A stretch of 64,000 nt of DNA from the NCBI GenBank assembly GCA_013365325.1, contig JABVXV010000016.1, positions 124,001-188,000 of the forward strand, given 5' to 3'. Numbering within the stretch: the first letter of the stretch is position 1; every line of letters starts with the position of its first letter. Shown here in pieces: positions 48,901 to 59,667 of the stretch. The DNA comes from Dipetalonema caudispina. Lineage: Eukaryota > Nematoda > Chromadorea > Rhabditida > Onchocercidae. Position numbers and translations under genes: made by a program. The notes beneath the pieces were generated by a model, which searched no databases, was not told the DNA's origin, and saw nothing but the letters and a program-made list of their open reading frames with translations.

Positions 48901-50027
48901 CATTTACTCATATTCGTTATCAGACAGTAACTCAGCTCTCCATTGAATAATTTGAAGTGCTTTTAGAACTGGAAATAATTGTCGGTTTAAGGCTTAGCAG
49001 TTTGTATTTATTTGCGTGTATTTTCTTATGTTGTATAAAACGATATATATTTTAATTCTTTACTTAATTTTAGGTCATACATTTGAAACGTTTCACTTTT
49101 AATGGCGATAATTGGCAAAAGAATGATGCTTACGTAACGTTCAACACGTTTCCACTAAAGCTGCAGACTGAATATTTCAGCTTGTATGCCGTTGTGGCAA
49201 GTTGTATATTATTTTTTTGCTAGCTAAACTTTTTCATGTTTCTTTTTTTTCTTCTCAAATAACAGACTCTATTTTTCTGTCGAAAAATTGTCACAAATAA
49301 ATCATAATTTTGTTTCGTACTTTTCCGTTTGCCGCTAATTTCTGACTAACTCATTTTATTGGATATAATTTTTCACTATTTCCTATTGCTTTATCATCTC
49401 AGAATTTACGATTCCCTTCATAACGTAGGTTTAAGAGTTCTAATGTTCGTTCGTTAGCGAAATTTTATTTTTGCATTACAAATTAAATATTGATAAGAAA
49501 GAATAATCTGTTCATCCCAGTAATCTCTACTGATTGGTGTTTCATGAACATCATCTACAAAATTCGAGTTAAAGCCTCGACATAAAATATTCCTTATAAT
49601 TGAATATAAGTTACAAGGCCTATATACAACGCCGAAAGTAATGTTGGTACTGATTAAAAAGTTATAGCGAGTTGGTGCACTTCTGAAATGCAAGTTTGTT
49701 CTACTTCGGTTCCATTAACTACAATTTCCTGATTTAAGTAGTTTTCAGAAAAGTTGGAATCCATCGTTATTGTGAAAACGTTTGTAGTGATTTTCAGGAT
49801 TGTATATTGTACATTTTTTTTTAAAAATACCTTTACTTCATAGTGCAAATTTTCAGAACCACAGAGGGAACTTAAACAGCGGACATTACACAGCAGTGGT
49901 TCGCAACCAAATTACTAAACAGTGGCTCCTTTTTGACGATGATGTTGTTGCGCCGATAGATGTGGATTCGATATGCTCGAAATATGCCTTTATCTTATAT
50001 TTTCAGAAAGATTCTATGATTTGTTGA
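42958..50027 (+). CDS. USP8: Ubiquitin hydrolase, USP8/UBPY type
   Basis: Cysteine protease that removes ubiquitin from endosomal receptors and ESCRT-0. Nineteen exons join in phase: 42958-43091, 43189-43342, 43549-43720, 44088-44250, 44901-45072, 45427-45598, 45669-45824, 46022-46275, 46597-46691, 46762-46830, 47035-47098, 47199-47329, 47440-47545, 47633-47740, 47914-48033, 48485-48625, 48717-48812, 49074-49196 and 49857-50027, giving about 866 residues. An N-terminal helical dimerisation domain (1-150) precedes a rhodanese-like domain (about 160-300, [11 protein letters not shown]) with no catalytic Cys. The linker carries PVIDRSKKP, which fits the STAM SH3-binding motif. The USP fold starts at [18 protein letters not shown] (Cys549), with a CNKC...CPDC zinc ribbon and [10 protein letters not shown] (His820). 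ATG lies 1 nt after a TTTGCAG acceptor. Confidence 0.93.
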
Positions 50028-53000
50028 AAGCAACGTGTATAATCTCCAAATCATTTGAAAATGATTCCGTGATAACCAGTCAAAATGTTGCCATGAAACT
50101 GGTTATTTTCATTTCCAGTTATTTCATTTTATCATATACATTCTTCACAAAGTCTTTTGTATGACTCCAATTTAATTAAATTGATATCACGAAGTCTTCT
50201 GTATGACTCCAACTTTAATCATATTCATGTTTTGTTTACCTTTGGTTATAGGTCCATATCATTTATTGTTCTTTATTGTTATAATCAGTTTTCATTCTCT
50301 CTCTTTATTATTCTTTTCATTATTTTAACAAAGTCAGTAGATCCAATTTTCCGCTTTTTGGTGCTTTTTTATAAGACGGTTGCTATTTCTTTCAAACTTT
50401 AAACTTCATTATTTACTATTTAATTCCGCAGTTTTATATTGTCAGTTAAAACTGTGATTTTTTTGTTAAGTCCTGTATCTTTTGCTTTGTAGCAGTTGCA
50501 CTTTTTGTACTTATGTCATTCGATTGGCTTACTACTGCTCAATTTTTCATTTGAGGTTGTATTTGAATAGAGGGACTTTTTCTCATGTCTAAAAAGCAGA
50601 ATTTCGTTTTAGGTAGTTATTTTTTGTTGATAGAAGTGAACGCTATCGTGAAATTTTAATTACAGTGCCTTAGTTCTATATTTACGCATAAATTCACATC
50701 GCTCTTAAATTATGTACAGTTTATCTGATTAGAGTATTGTTATTTGAAGTTTTTTGTCTGCAGACCTATACTTGTTTGATCTGAGTTATTTATTATGAAA
50801 GCACTCAATTTTATCCTCAAAGATAATCAAGAAGGGAGAGAGATTTGAAAACTTGCCAGCTGCTGATACTGTTTGCTGTTAGGTAGCATATCATTTTTCT
50901 GTATAAATTATGGTTGTTTATACTAAGACGTTATAATTTGTTTGATTTCCCTTAATTTGTCACCGGTAAATTTCATATCAATTGCTGTTGCATATTTGTT
51001 AGGAAAGGAAGCATCGAAAAGTGAGGGTCCAAGTTGTCAGAACAGGTTCTTGTTAAGATCTTCTGATCTTAGTAAGAAGTCTAGAGTTCCGGATGTCTGA
51101 TAGTGTGTAAGGATGTAACAAAGCCTACTATTACTTGGAATTACTACCGCGATAATGGGTCTAACTTAGAATTTCATCAGCAATCGTTAGATTTTAAGTT
51201 TCAAGTACATAGTTGGTGGTTAAGTTTCTAGAAGTGATGTGTTTCTTTTGCCGATTTCAAGTGGCTGAATGTTATTTTATTCCACTTGAACAAGCAAATT
51301 ATCTAATTATCTCAGTTCCAAGCAAGCTATTTGCACATAAACTGACTTTGAAGAGACTTTACTTAATGAATGGATCAGAAGGAAGCTTATATTTCTTTCA
51401 TGATCATAATTCGTAGAAGAAAAGATGAGAGCATTTAACACCTTGTGGTAATATGATAATTATCGACTACACTAATGAAATGAAGAAAAGTTGGGTCGAA
51501 AATAAACTAATAAACATTTATCATACACACTGTACTGTACATACAGAACTATGAGAACTTAATCAAATGCTTAATGATATGTTGCTTTTTCAAAAGTAAT
51601 TTACTTGTAGTGTCTTATTGCTCCAATCAAATTTATCTGATTAATGTCAGACTCGTACTGTAATTTTACGATTTCTATTGAGTGGAACTTGGTTTTATGA
51701 ATCAGTTTATAGCTAATATTGTATCCACGTGAAGGGGTATCCATAATTATTTGTACTTTCATTATCGTCAGTATTCACATTTTATACAACTTAATTTCTA
51801 ACGTGACGAAAATTTGTCATCCAAAAGAAAATGCGTACCCTTTATTGATATCGATCATTAATTGGCAAGCATTCATCACGTAATTATCACTAAATCATGA
51901 GTGTTCTGAAAGGTTTTTGTCATATTTTGGATCGAATCTAAAAGATATTATATAAATATGGTAATTACATAGTAGAATCAGATTGTTCCTCTGCTTCGAG
52001 TATTTTAAAGTGGATATTGAAAATACACGAAAGTCTGTAATATACCATATCGGGAGTACTAATTACTTTTTTTAATTAATTTATAATAATAGGTTATGTT
52101 TGAAGAAATTTGCTATTAAAAGTTAATGCTTTGTTTGTATTAGAATGAATTTTATTGTCTTAAACGATACCACCATCATCTTGCATTTAATGCGATAATT
52201 GAAAGAGTAGAACAACTGCGAGGTAACGGATATTCTTGGTGAGGTACTGTGCATTGCTAAAGTGAAAATTTAGATTATAGTTGTAATTTATCTTTCATTA
52301 GTTTAAAACAACTCGGGAAGAGTATTATAGGAACAAAAGTGATCTAATTACTTGCATATTTCCTAGCTGGATAAATACCATAAAACGAGAAAGCAGAAAT
52401 TACCGCTATATAGAGGAAGAGGAAGAAAGGGTAGGGTTGGTTTTCAAAACTTGTTTGCGTTAAATGATGAGAAGGATGGGGAAGAAATAAACGTATACAT
52501 GCATCTTCGAAGACGTTTCTATTTGTCACCTCTCGACAATTTCAAATTTTACCCCAATTGCATAGAAATTTTTGCTGGAATTGCTGTACTATTTGTTGCC
52601 CAGCGGCGTACAATCATCGTTACCGCCTGCCACTGCCGTTCCTGCTACACCCGTTCGAAAATTACCCTTTTACAAATAGATGTTCTCCTAAAATTGAAAA
52701 TAAAACAGCAAAATTGACTGTTGAAACATTTTCTAATAATTCAAATACTTTTTGAAAGAGTTGCCTTCAATGGTAATTCTTTATAATTCCTTTTCCAAAA
52801 AGAATTAACAAAAAAAAAAAATTTTTTTTCTTTCTTAGAATTCTTAGTGTCACAGCATTATCACCAGTTTCTCCCATACACACATTGCTACTACACTTGG
52901 AGAACTTCAAATAAAAATTTTTGCAATATTATTGTTCGGTTTATAGAATAAACTCAACGATTCATTTGTATACCTGTCCGCATGCCCGAAAGGTACTTGA

Positions 53001-53250
53001 TCCATTGTGATCAAATACGAAATTTCAGTAAATTGCTGGTTTTTTTTTTTTCAATATTTTTCAAATAGATGCCATAGATCTTTTGTTAGTATCCATTATC
53101 TTCACATGACCACATTCTTATTTTTGTTACTAACGAAGCTTTCCGCAATTCTTCTAACTTTTACTAAACACTATCTTTGTCATACTGTAATGTTTGTTAA
53201 TTCTTTTATCAGTCAAGAGATGGTTGAAAGTGCTTAATTTTTTGTAGTGA
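50028..53250. other. Intergenic, no gene seen
   Basis: This is 3.2 kb between two plus-strand genes. The USP8 3' UTR lies at its start, with a tandem-like direct repeat at 50146-50219. Frames up to 88 codons (52451-52717) have no recognisable motif. It is likely the promoter of the downstream secreted-protein gene. Confidence 0.55.
50146..50219. repeat. Imperfect direct repeat, two copies
   Basis: Copies at 50146-50176 and 50188-50219 share CACRAAGTCTTYTGTATGAC and continue TCCAAYTTTAAT, with three substitutions and one inserted base between them. They lie 42 bp apart, about 120 bp past the USP8 stop, so probably in the 3' UTR. A recent local duplication is the simplest origin. Confidence 0.6.
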
Positions 53251-56200
53251 ATGGTCACTTCAACTACGCTAACTACAACAATGCAATTATTTGTCTTGCA
53301 AACATTTTTATCCTTTGTTGTGATGACCTTTGCTCTTCGATCACAAAGTAAGTTTCGAAAAAAGTTTTTTAAATTTAAATCAAAGAGTCAATAAATGAAC
53401 AACAACACTAATTTCATGTCTCTATTATTAGTCACCATTTTGCTTATTCCTAGCTTCTAATTAAACAACTTTAACTTGAATTATAATTGTAGAGGGAGAT
53501 GAAATTCAATGATTTCTATTTTATTTCGTAGATTAACGGAATTTAAATCTCACCATATAACGAAGTATTAATAATCACATTCACTTTGTCACCATTAAAA
53601 TGTTACTTAGTTTGGTGTCAAATGGCAACAATTCCCCATCTTGTTAACTTACTTCATCGCTTAGGAGAAGTGCTTTTAAACTCATCTTTTTTATCAAATT
53701 TGTTCCCCTCATAGAAACTTCTTAATATAAACGGAATAAATTCTAGTTATACCTATTCTTTAAAGGGCTGAATTCACTTAACATTGAACCAACAACCTTT
53801 TTGTATTGATTCGTTTTTGTAATAATTACATATTTGGCCCTGCAACCTGTATTGATGAAAAAAAAAAAAAACCACATTAAAAATGAACGTCAAGTTCTAC
53901 ATAATAAACCCAATTTTAAAATTAAAGTGTAAGAAAATAGAATTATGAGATATGTTCATTGCGGCATCATTAATGAATTTTATTGGGTTTTCCAGTTTAG
54001 AATTATCACCGTGGAATATCCCTTATCGCAATATTTGTGTTATTAATTAATTACTCTTTAGACCTTCCTCAAGTAGATGAATGATGAATGTAAATTGAAA
54101 TAAGCAATCTATACATGAAATAGATGACCACTGCAATTTTCCAACAATTCTGATCGGAGTGATTTTTCATCTTTATTTTATTGGAAATTCTATCTTACTT
54201 CCGAAATTTCCTCTCACTTCAATTGCTTATCAAATGAAAATTTAACTAATAAGCTAAGGTATATGAGACATTATTTTTGTCGAATTTTGAATTAAGAAAT
54301 TTTCTAAATATTCAAGAATACAGCGTTCGATTATATTTTTGTTGTGCAAAACTTTGTTTATCCATCGATCATTGAGAAGTTTTTTTTCAGTTCGTTGTAA
54401 AATTTTCTTTTATGATTGCACAACACAAAGAAATTATTCACTAACTTCCAAAATTGATTGCTTTTTGGCACTTGAGATACTTTTTGAGCCTTTTATGGAA
54501 ATGTAAATTAATATATAAAAGTTTCAACTGAACAAAAGCTTAAGAATACATGGATAATTAATTCATTTCAGGAAATCAGAAAACAGTAATTGCGGATCTG
54601 GGTAAACTAATTGTTGACAATTGCCCACCAATGTTGTGTACTGGTTTGGATTGCGCCGTGGTTACAGAAAGAAACGGTTGTCAGGTATTTCTATGCTATG
54701 AGTAACCAATCTAAGAGTTTTATTACTATCAGGGAAGTGACAGTCGTTTTTCCTGTGCAATTTATTTTGCAAATGTTTCTTTTCTTATTTAATATTATCT
54801 TTTTACATTTCCTAAATCCTAGAAATATTCCTTATCACCAGCTCATTATTTACACCTTGCTAAGTTATTTTCACAAAATCTCATATTTCGACTAACTGAA
54901 ATATCATAATTTTGGTTGAAGATTATTGAATTCAGAAATAGCAAGCAATTAATCACTGTTCATCTTTTTGCAAATGAAAGAAAGTAAATAAAACTAATAA
55001 TAAATGGGAGCAAAAAGATTTTTAATGTTTCGAAAACAAATTTGTATTACTAAATTAAAACAATCTAGTTATGACATAACGAAAAATGAAACTTTACCAC
55101 TTTTTTTGATTTCCTTCTCTTGCACACGGATAAATTAAAGGACTAAACTTAGAGCAGAAATGCAATATCTTAAATATTTTACTCAATTTTAACATTTTTT
55201 TGGCGATTTATACTTCTGATGCAGCATTACTTTTCTTTTGGGAAGTGGTAGTGATAAGTATTTGTTGATAAATTCGTATGAGAACGCTTATTGCCTTACC
55301 GATTAAATTCTGCAAAAGAATAGCTCTTCTGTAATTTAGAAAATGATTTTACGATAAGGCAAATCATTTTAATTAACAAATCAGGCAACTTTTTCTTGCA
55401 GTGAGATTTAGAATTGTAAGGATTATTAGTATTTTTAGGAATAAAGATAAAAGTAATTACCTTTTTTTGTAATACTTGTATCATAGCTTCTTAACACATT
55501 CACAATCTTATCAACTGAAAAACTCTTTGTCCTATTGTATTCGAGATTTATGATTTTATGCTAATTTATGATCTCATACCTTGAAGTTTTGTAAATGGTT
55601 TTATTAGGCCTTGATTAATATTGGCAACAACTTGCACTACTACGAAAGAGTTCTTTATGATTTCCAGAAGGTAAATGGTGATAACCAAATGCTCGCTATC
55701 AGTAGCATATCTATAATTGAGGATAAGACTGAATGATAGGGACGTCTTTTTTCCTCGTATACAATGTGCAAATGATATCAACTTCCATTTCTGAAAATGG
55801 AGTTGAGTGATGACAGATCATTTTTATGATAAGCAGATAAATCTAACAAATAAATACTTAAATCCAAGATGTCAAATTAGTCCAAGTGACAAATAGTCAG
55901 TAGTAGGTATAAGCATAAATTACCCTTCAATAAATGGGATGAAATGAAAAGTAATTTTGAAAATGAGTTTTATGTTAAATATTTTTGCATGATAATACTG
56001 TTGCGCCCACACAAGTGATTCAAAAATGTAAATTGATTTGTATCGAAGATGAAGTTATATTTTTCATTACATAGAGGAGATGAGACATTTTGCGAAGTTA
56101 TGAGATAAAATTCTCGGACAACATGAAAATTCAAAACAGTTATTAAATTTTCTTTTAATCTTTCGTGGTTACAAATTTACGTATAACAACAGTGCAATTT

Positions 56201-57851
56201 TCATTGTCTAATCAAAAAGAATTTGTATTGATTACATATTGCTGAAATGTGAAATATGATATGAGGAAAATGTGGATCTATAGGTGTTGAGAACATTTGA
56301 AAATCAGAGGATTTCAGCAGAACGACTGTTATGGTGTTCCCAAAAATCACATGAAAGGTTGTGACCTAAAAATAATGGAAACTTCAAAATTCTTTACTGA
56401 TATTAAACCACTTCATTTCTTCGTAGTCCTGTGTAATTTTAAATAAATTTCAGTATAGGGATAGGGGAATCAAATAAGAATGATTGTAGTCAGAATAGTG
56501 TAATAGTGTCTAATTTAGCACTCTTTTCATAGATAAATCATTTAACTGAAATTTAAATCGAAACTCTTTATGAAGTTCGAAAATATGTATACTTTCTATT
56601 AAAAACAGGAAATTTCAAACATAATATGTCTTATCAGTTCCAGAAATCTCACAATTTCATGTTTCCTGTCTGGAAGAGAAAATAATTGACTTTAAATTGT
56701 TGCCTTTTACGACTACAGTGTATCAAAACCATCTCTTACAAAGAAAACTCCTCCCTGCTGTAATTTCACAAGCTGATAACAACCGCTTCCTGCATGCAAC
56801 GAAATGTCTTCTCCTAATGATTCAAAAGAAATCCCTATCTGTTAAAATCACTATGATGTCATTCAATAACAAAATTAATTTAAATCTTAATTTTTAATTT
56901 TATTCTCTATTTTCAATCTCCAAACATTTCCTGCAAAAATGAAAAACGGAAAAGCAAGTATATATATGCCTATGAATTCTCATCTTAGAAAGTTATCACT
57001 AAAAGCGAACAAGCGCAAAATTAATCCGTTATGCAGAATCAGCAAATAATTTAATCAACTCTATGCATTTCACAAGACTGAAACACTTGCCCTTCCGATT
57101 CTTGAATTCTGGCTAGCAGTGACAGTAATTTAAGTCATGCTATCCCTTGCCTATATAAGAAAAGTAAATATATGCAAAGTTAAATCAAGAATGTAAATGG
57201 GTACTACCTCAGTTATGTGCTTGTCCTATTGGTTCACCGGCTCGAGGATGCGATCCAATGCCGTTTATTCTATGGCATGATCTAATTGTTAACGGATGTC
57301 CAAACGTTACTATCAATGGTCGTGACCCTGCACAAAAAGTTCATCGATGGTTTCGAAGGGTAAAGTTTTTACAGTTATTCAAAATGCTAACCCAAATCTC
57401 CACATTTTAAAGAAGGGATTCTTGTCTAAATTCCCAACAAGTATTCCAATCATAAAAATCAGCATTTGTCGGAAGTTGATGAGATCTAACAGGTCGAAAA
57501 CGATTTTTTAGTCCTATAAATCAACTCAACATATTAATTATTTAAACAAATATCGTTATTTTAAAAGGATTAATATAAAACACTTCATTGTTTTACAATA
57601 CGAAACTAAACAAAATTTTAAACTTACTATGAAAAGCAAACTATAAACTAATATTAATCACCGTTTGCATATGATAAACATTAAATAATTTCCAGGTGAA
57701 CCGATTCTCAAACACGGACCAATGTGAACCATACATATTCCCATACTGTGCTGAATTGGATTTCAATTTATGGCGTTCACCGAGGACTAAACGAGAATGC
57801 GAACTTTACTGTTATTCATTAGCGGAACAACGAAAACGTGGAATCATTTAA
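53251..57851 (+). CDS. Secreted antistasin-like plus Kunitz-like protein
   Basis: Small secreted cysteine-rich protein, probably a protease inhibitor or a matrix protein derived from one. Four exons join in phase: 53251-53347, 54572-54684, 57213-57359 and 57696-57851, giving 170 residues. A hydrophobic signal peptide is seen (FVLQTFLSFVVMTFA), near residue 11 if the first ATG is used; a second ATG at 53281 would remove ten residues. The first domain (about 50-85) is antistasin-like: CPPMLCTGLDC then NGCQLCAC, cysteine spacing x4-x4-x8-x2-x1. The second (about 95-160) resembles a Kunitz fold: RWFRRVNRFSNTDQC, CEPYIFPYC (x7) and REC/CELYC (x3). The cysteine equivalent to Cys14 of BPTI is missing. 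It may be the nematode BLI-5 family, known as a Kunitz protein needed for cuticle, but I am not sure. A TTTGTAG acceptor lies 3 nt before the ATG. Intron 2 is 2.5 kb. Confidence 0.82.
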
Positions 57852-58477
57852 ATTGCTGTTTCCTTTTTGTTTATTCACATTACATTTTACAACATAATAC
57901 ATCTTTTCTGTTCTTTGTTGAATAAAAAAATGTGTCACGCTGAAACCAATATATAAAGGTGTGATTGCATGCTTCAAGCTGGTTCCAAGAAATGATTTCC
58001 AATGCCATCTCATCCCTCATTTATATTCAGCACTATCAGTTAATTCCTGATGTGCATTATCTTCGAGACATGTTTAAAGTCATCAGGAAGTGTATAACAA
58101 TGCAATTCGGTACCAAACTTATCCTCCTCATCCTCTCATCTCGACTTGAGCCTCCAAGTTTCTACGAATTTAGCGATTCAATGTAGTATCTGTACAAATA
58201 TTCAGAATGTGCAAGCAAATATACGTTTTTCATAGCTTTTACAGCTCTTTTTTCAAGATTCACATAAAGTTTCTCTCAAGTGTAGTCTCAAAAATCTAAT
58301 CAAAATATTACTCATGGCATAAATGACTACCTATACACAAATGATTTAATGATTTGGAGGGAATCCAGTTTAATGTTTGAACAAATATTTTGTCCAGATC
58401 AGTACTGCTTACGGCTCAATTACTGTTTATAAATGAATCGCCACTGAAATCTTTGTTCACCGAAGCCCGAAAAATTT
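57852..58477. other. Convergent 3' flanks
   Basis: This lies between the secreted-protein stop and the COA8 stop. A plus-strand AATAAA at 57921-57926 (70 bp past the stop) is a likely poly(A) signal. The 73-codon frame at 57965-58186 has no recognised similarity. Confidence 0.6.
57921..57926 (+). terminator. Poly(A) signal of the secreted-protein gene
   Basis: AATAAA 70 bp past the stop codon of the antistasin/Kunitz-like gene. Confidence 0.6.
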
Positions 58478-59474
58478 TCATCTGTGCAAGAATTTATGCA
58501 ACGTTCGTCGAAACCTGATAAGTTGTACTTTGAATGCTGGCCAAAACAGCTTGATGTTTCTATAATACCATTCTCTAAAAACAGGGAAAGTAATAATTTA
58601 CAAGCATTGGATCTTGTTCATTTCTTTTTCTTAAACGTCAATATTATATTTGGATTTATTAACGCTTTAAAAATATACTTGTTGTAATTGGTAAGATTAT
58701 CATACTGTTCATCGAGAAACTCTTTGTAGAATTCAGACATATCAATAGCACTTGAATGCTCTAGCCTTCCAAGATTTTTCTTCCTCTGGAAAAATTAATT
58801 ATTCAAATTTCAATATACATGAAGTAAACGACACCTCTTTCACTTCTTCAGTCAATGACTGAAAAAATTAGCTGGACTTCACAAAAGATAACGAAAGAAT
58901 CACTTCCAGTACAAAAGCCAAACCTGTTCAACAAATTCTGCTTTTTTCTTTTCAAACAAAATATTATGATGCGTCCAAAATTGTGAGCTCCATTGAATCA
59001 GTGCTTCGCGTGCTTCACGATACTTCCTTTCCTGCTCTGTCTCATTAGTTAATCGACGCAACCTTAAATGTAAGAATTCATGATCTTTAAATAGTCTCCA
59101 AAAAAATGTTTTTCCCCCTTTTCTTTGCTAGCCATTTCCATTTGTTTTAACCAGCACTAACTAAAACTAACAGATGATATTCAAATATAACCTTGGAATT
59201 AAAAAATTGCTGACAGCACAAACCAAATGACTACGAATGCAAATTTCACGAGCATCCCATAAGTTATTTGGTGAATAACTAGCAACCTCATTGTATAGCA
59301 ACTTTTACAAATTGAAAAATAATTTGACACGAACCTTATAGGCCTTATTTTCGAAATGTCATCCGGCGGTCCAACCCAATCGAATCGTTTATCCAAACGT
59401 AAATCTCTTATCAGTTTCTTCCCTGAATTGTTTTTTTCTTCTTGTCCTTTCTGATGCATAAAAGCTAAAGACAT
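58478..59474 (-). CDS. COA8: Cytochrome c oxidase assembly factor 8 (COA8)
   Basis: Mitochondrial factor needed for complex IV assembly (human COA8, formerly APOPT1). Five exons join in phase: 59335-59474, 59192-59209, 58924-59062, 58679-58785 and 58478-58574, giving 166 residues. Hallmarks are FDWVGPPDDISKIRPI, then NFLIP from an 18-nt microexon, QWSSQFWTHHN, the F-tyrosine-rich FYKEFL, and the C-terminal EWYYRNIKLFWPAFKV. These match the human order GPPD..RP, FYIP, QFW, FYKEFL and RDWY. The protein is a little shorter than the human one. A cleavable presequence is not obvious: the exon start MSLAFMHQKGQ is weakly basic, so the true start may differ. It is the last gene of a likely operon with QTRT2 upstream; an acceptor (GGTTCAG) lies 14 nt before the ATG, and a short uATG lies between them. 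Confidence 0.9.
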
Positions 59475-59488
59475 TCAAACATATTGCA

Positions 59489-59491
59489 CTG
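59489..59491 (-). other. COA8: Leader acceptor of COA8
   Basis: CAG ending a pyrimidine-poor TGGTTCAG tract lies about 14 nt upstream of the COA8 ATG and 129 nt past the AATAAA of QTRT2. Its position fits a trans-splice site of a downstream operon gene. Confidence 0.5.
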
Positions 59492-59617
59492 AACCATGTA
59501 AATTGTAATTCAGCGAAGCGCCAGAGATAGAAATACGAATTCACATTATAAAACAATGAGACTACTCGAGATAGCAAGTGATATGTAGCGGTCAGAGATT
59601 TAGTGTTTGAGAAACGC

Positions 59618-59623
59618 TTTATT
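59618..59623 (-). terminator. QTRT2: Poly(A) signal of QTRT2
   Basis: AATAAA on the minus strand, about 45 bp past the QTRT2 stop and 129 nt before the COA8 leader acceptor. Confidence 0.6.
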
Positions 59624-59667
59624 CCACAACAAACAATGAAAAACAGCAAAATAACATGAAGAATATA

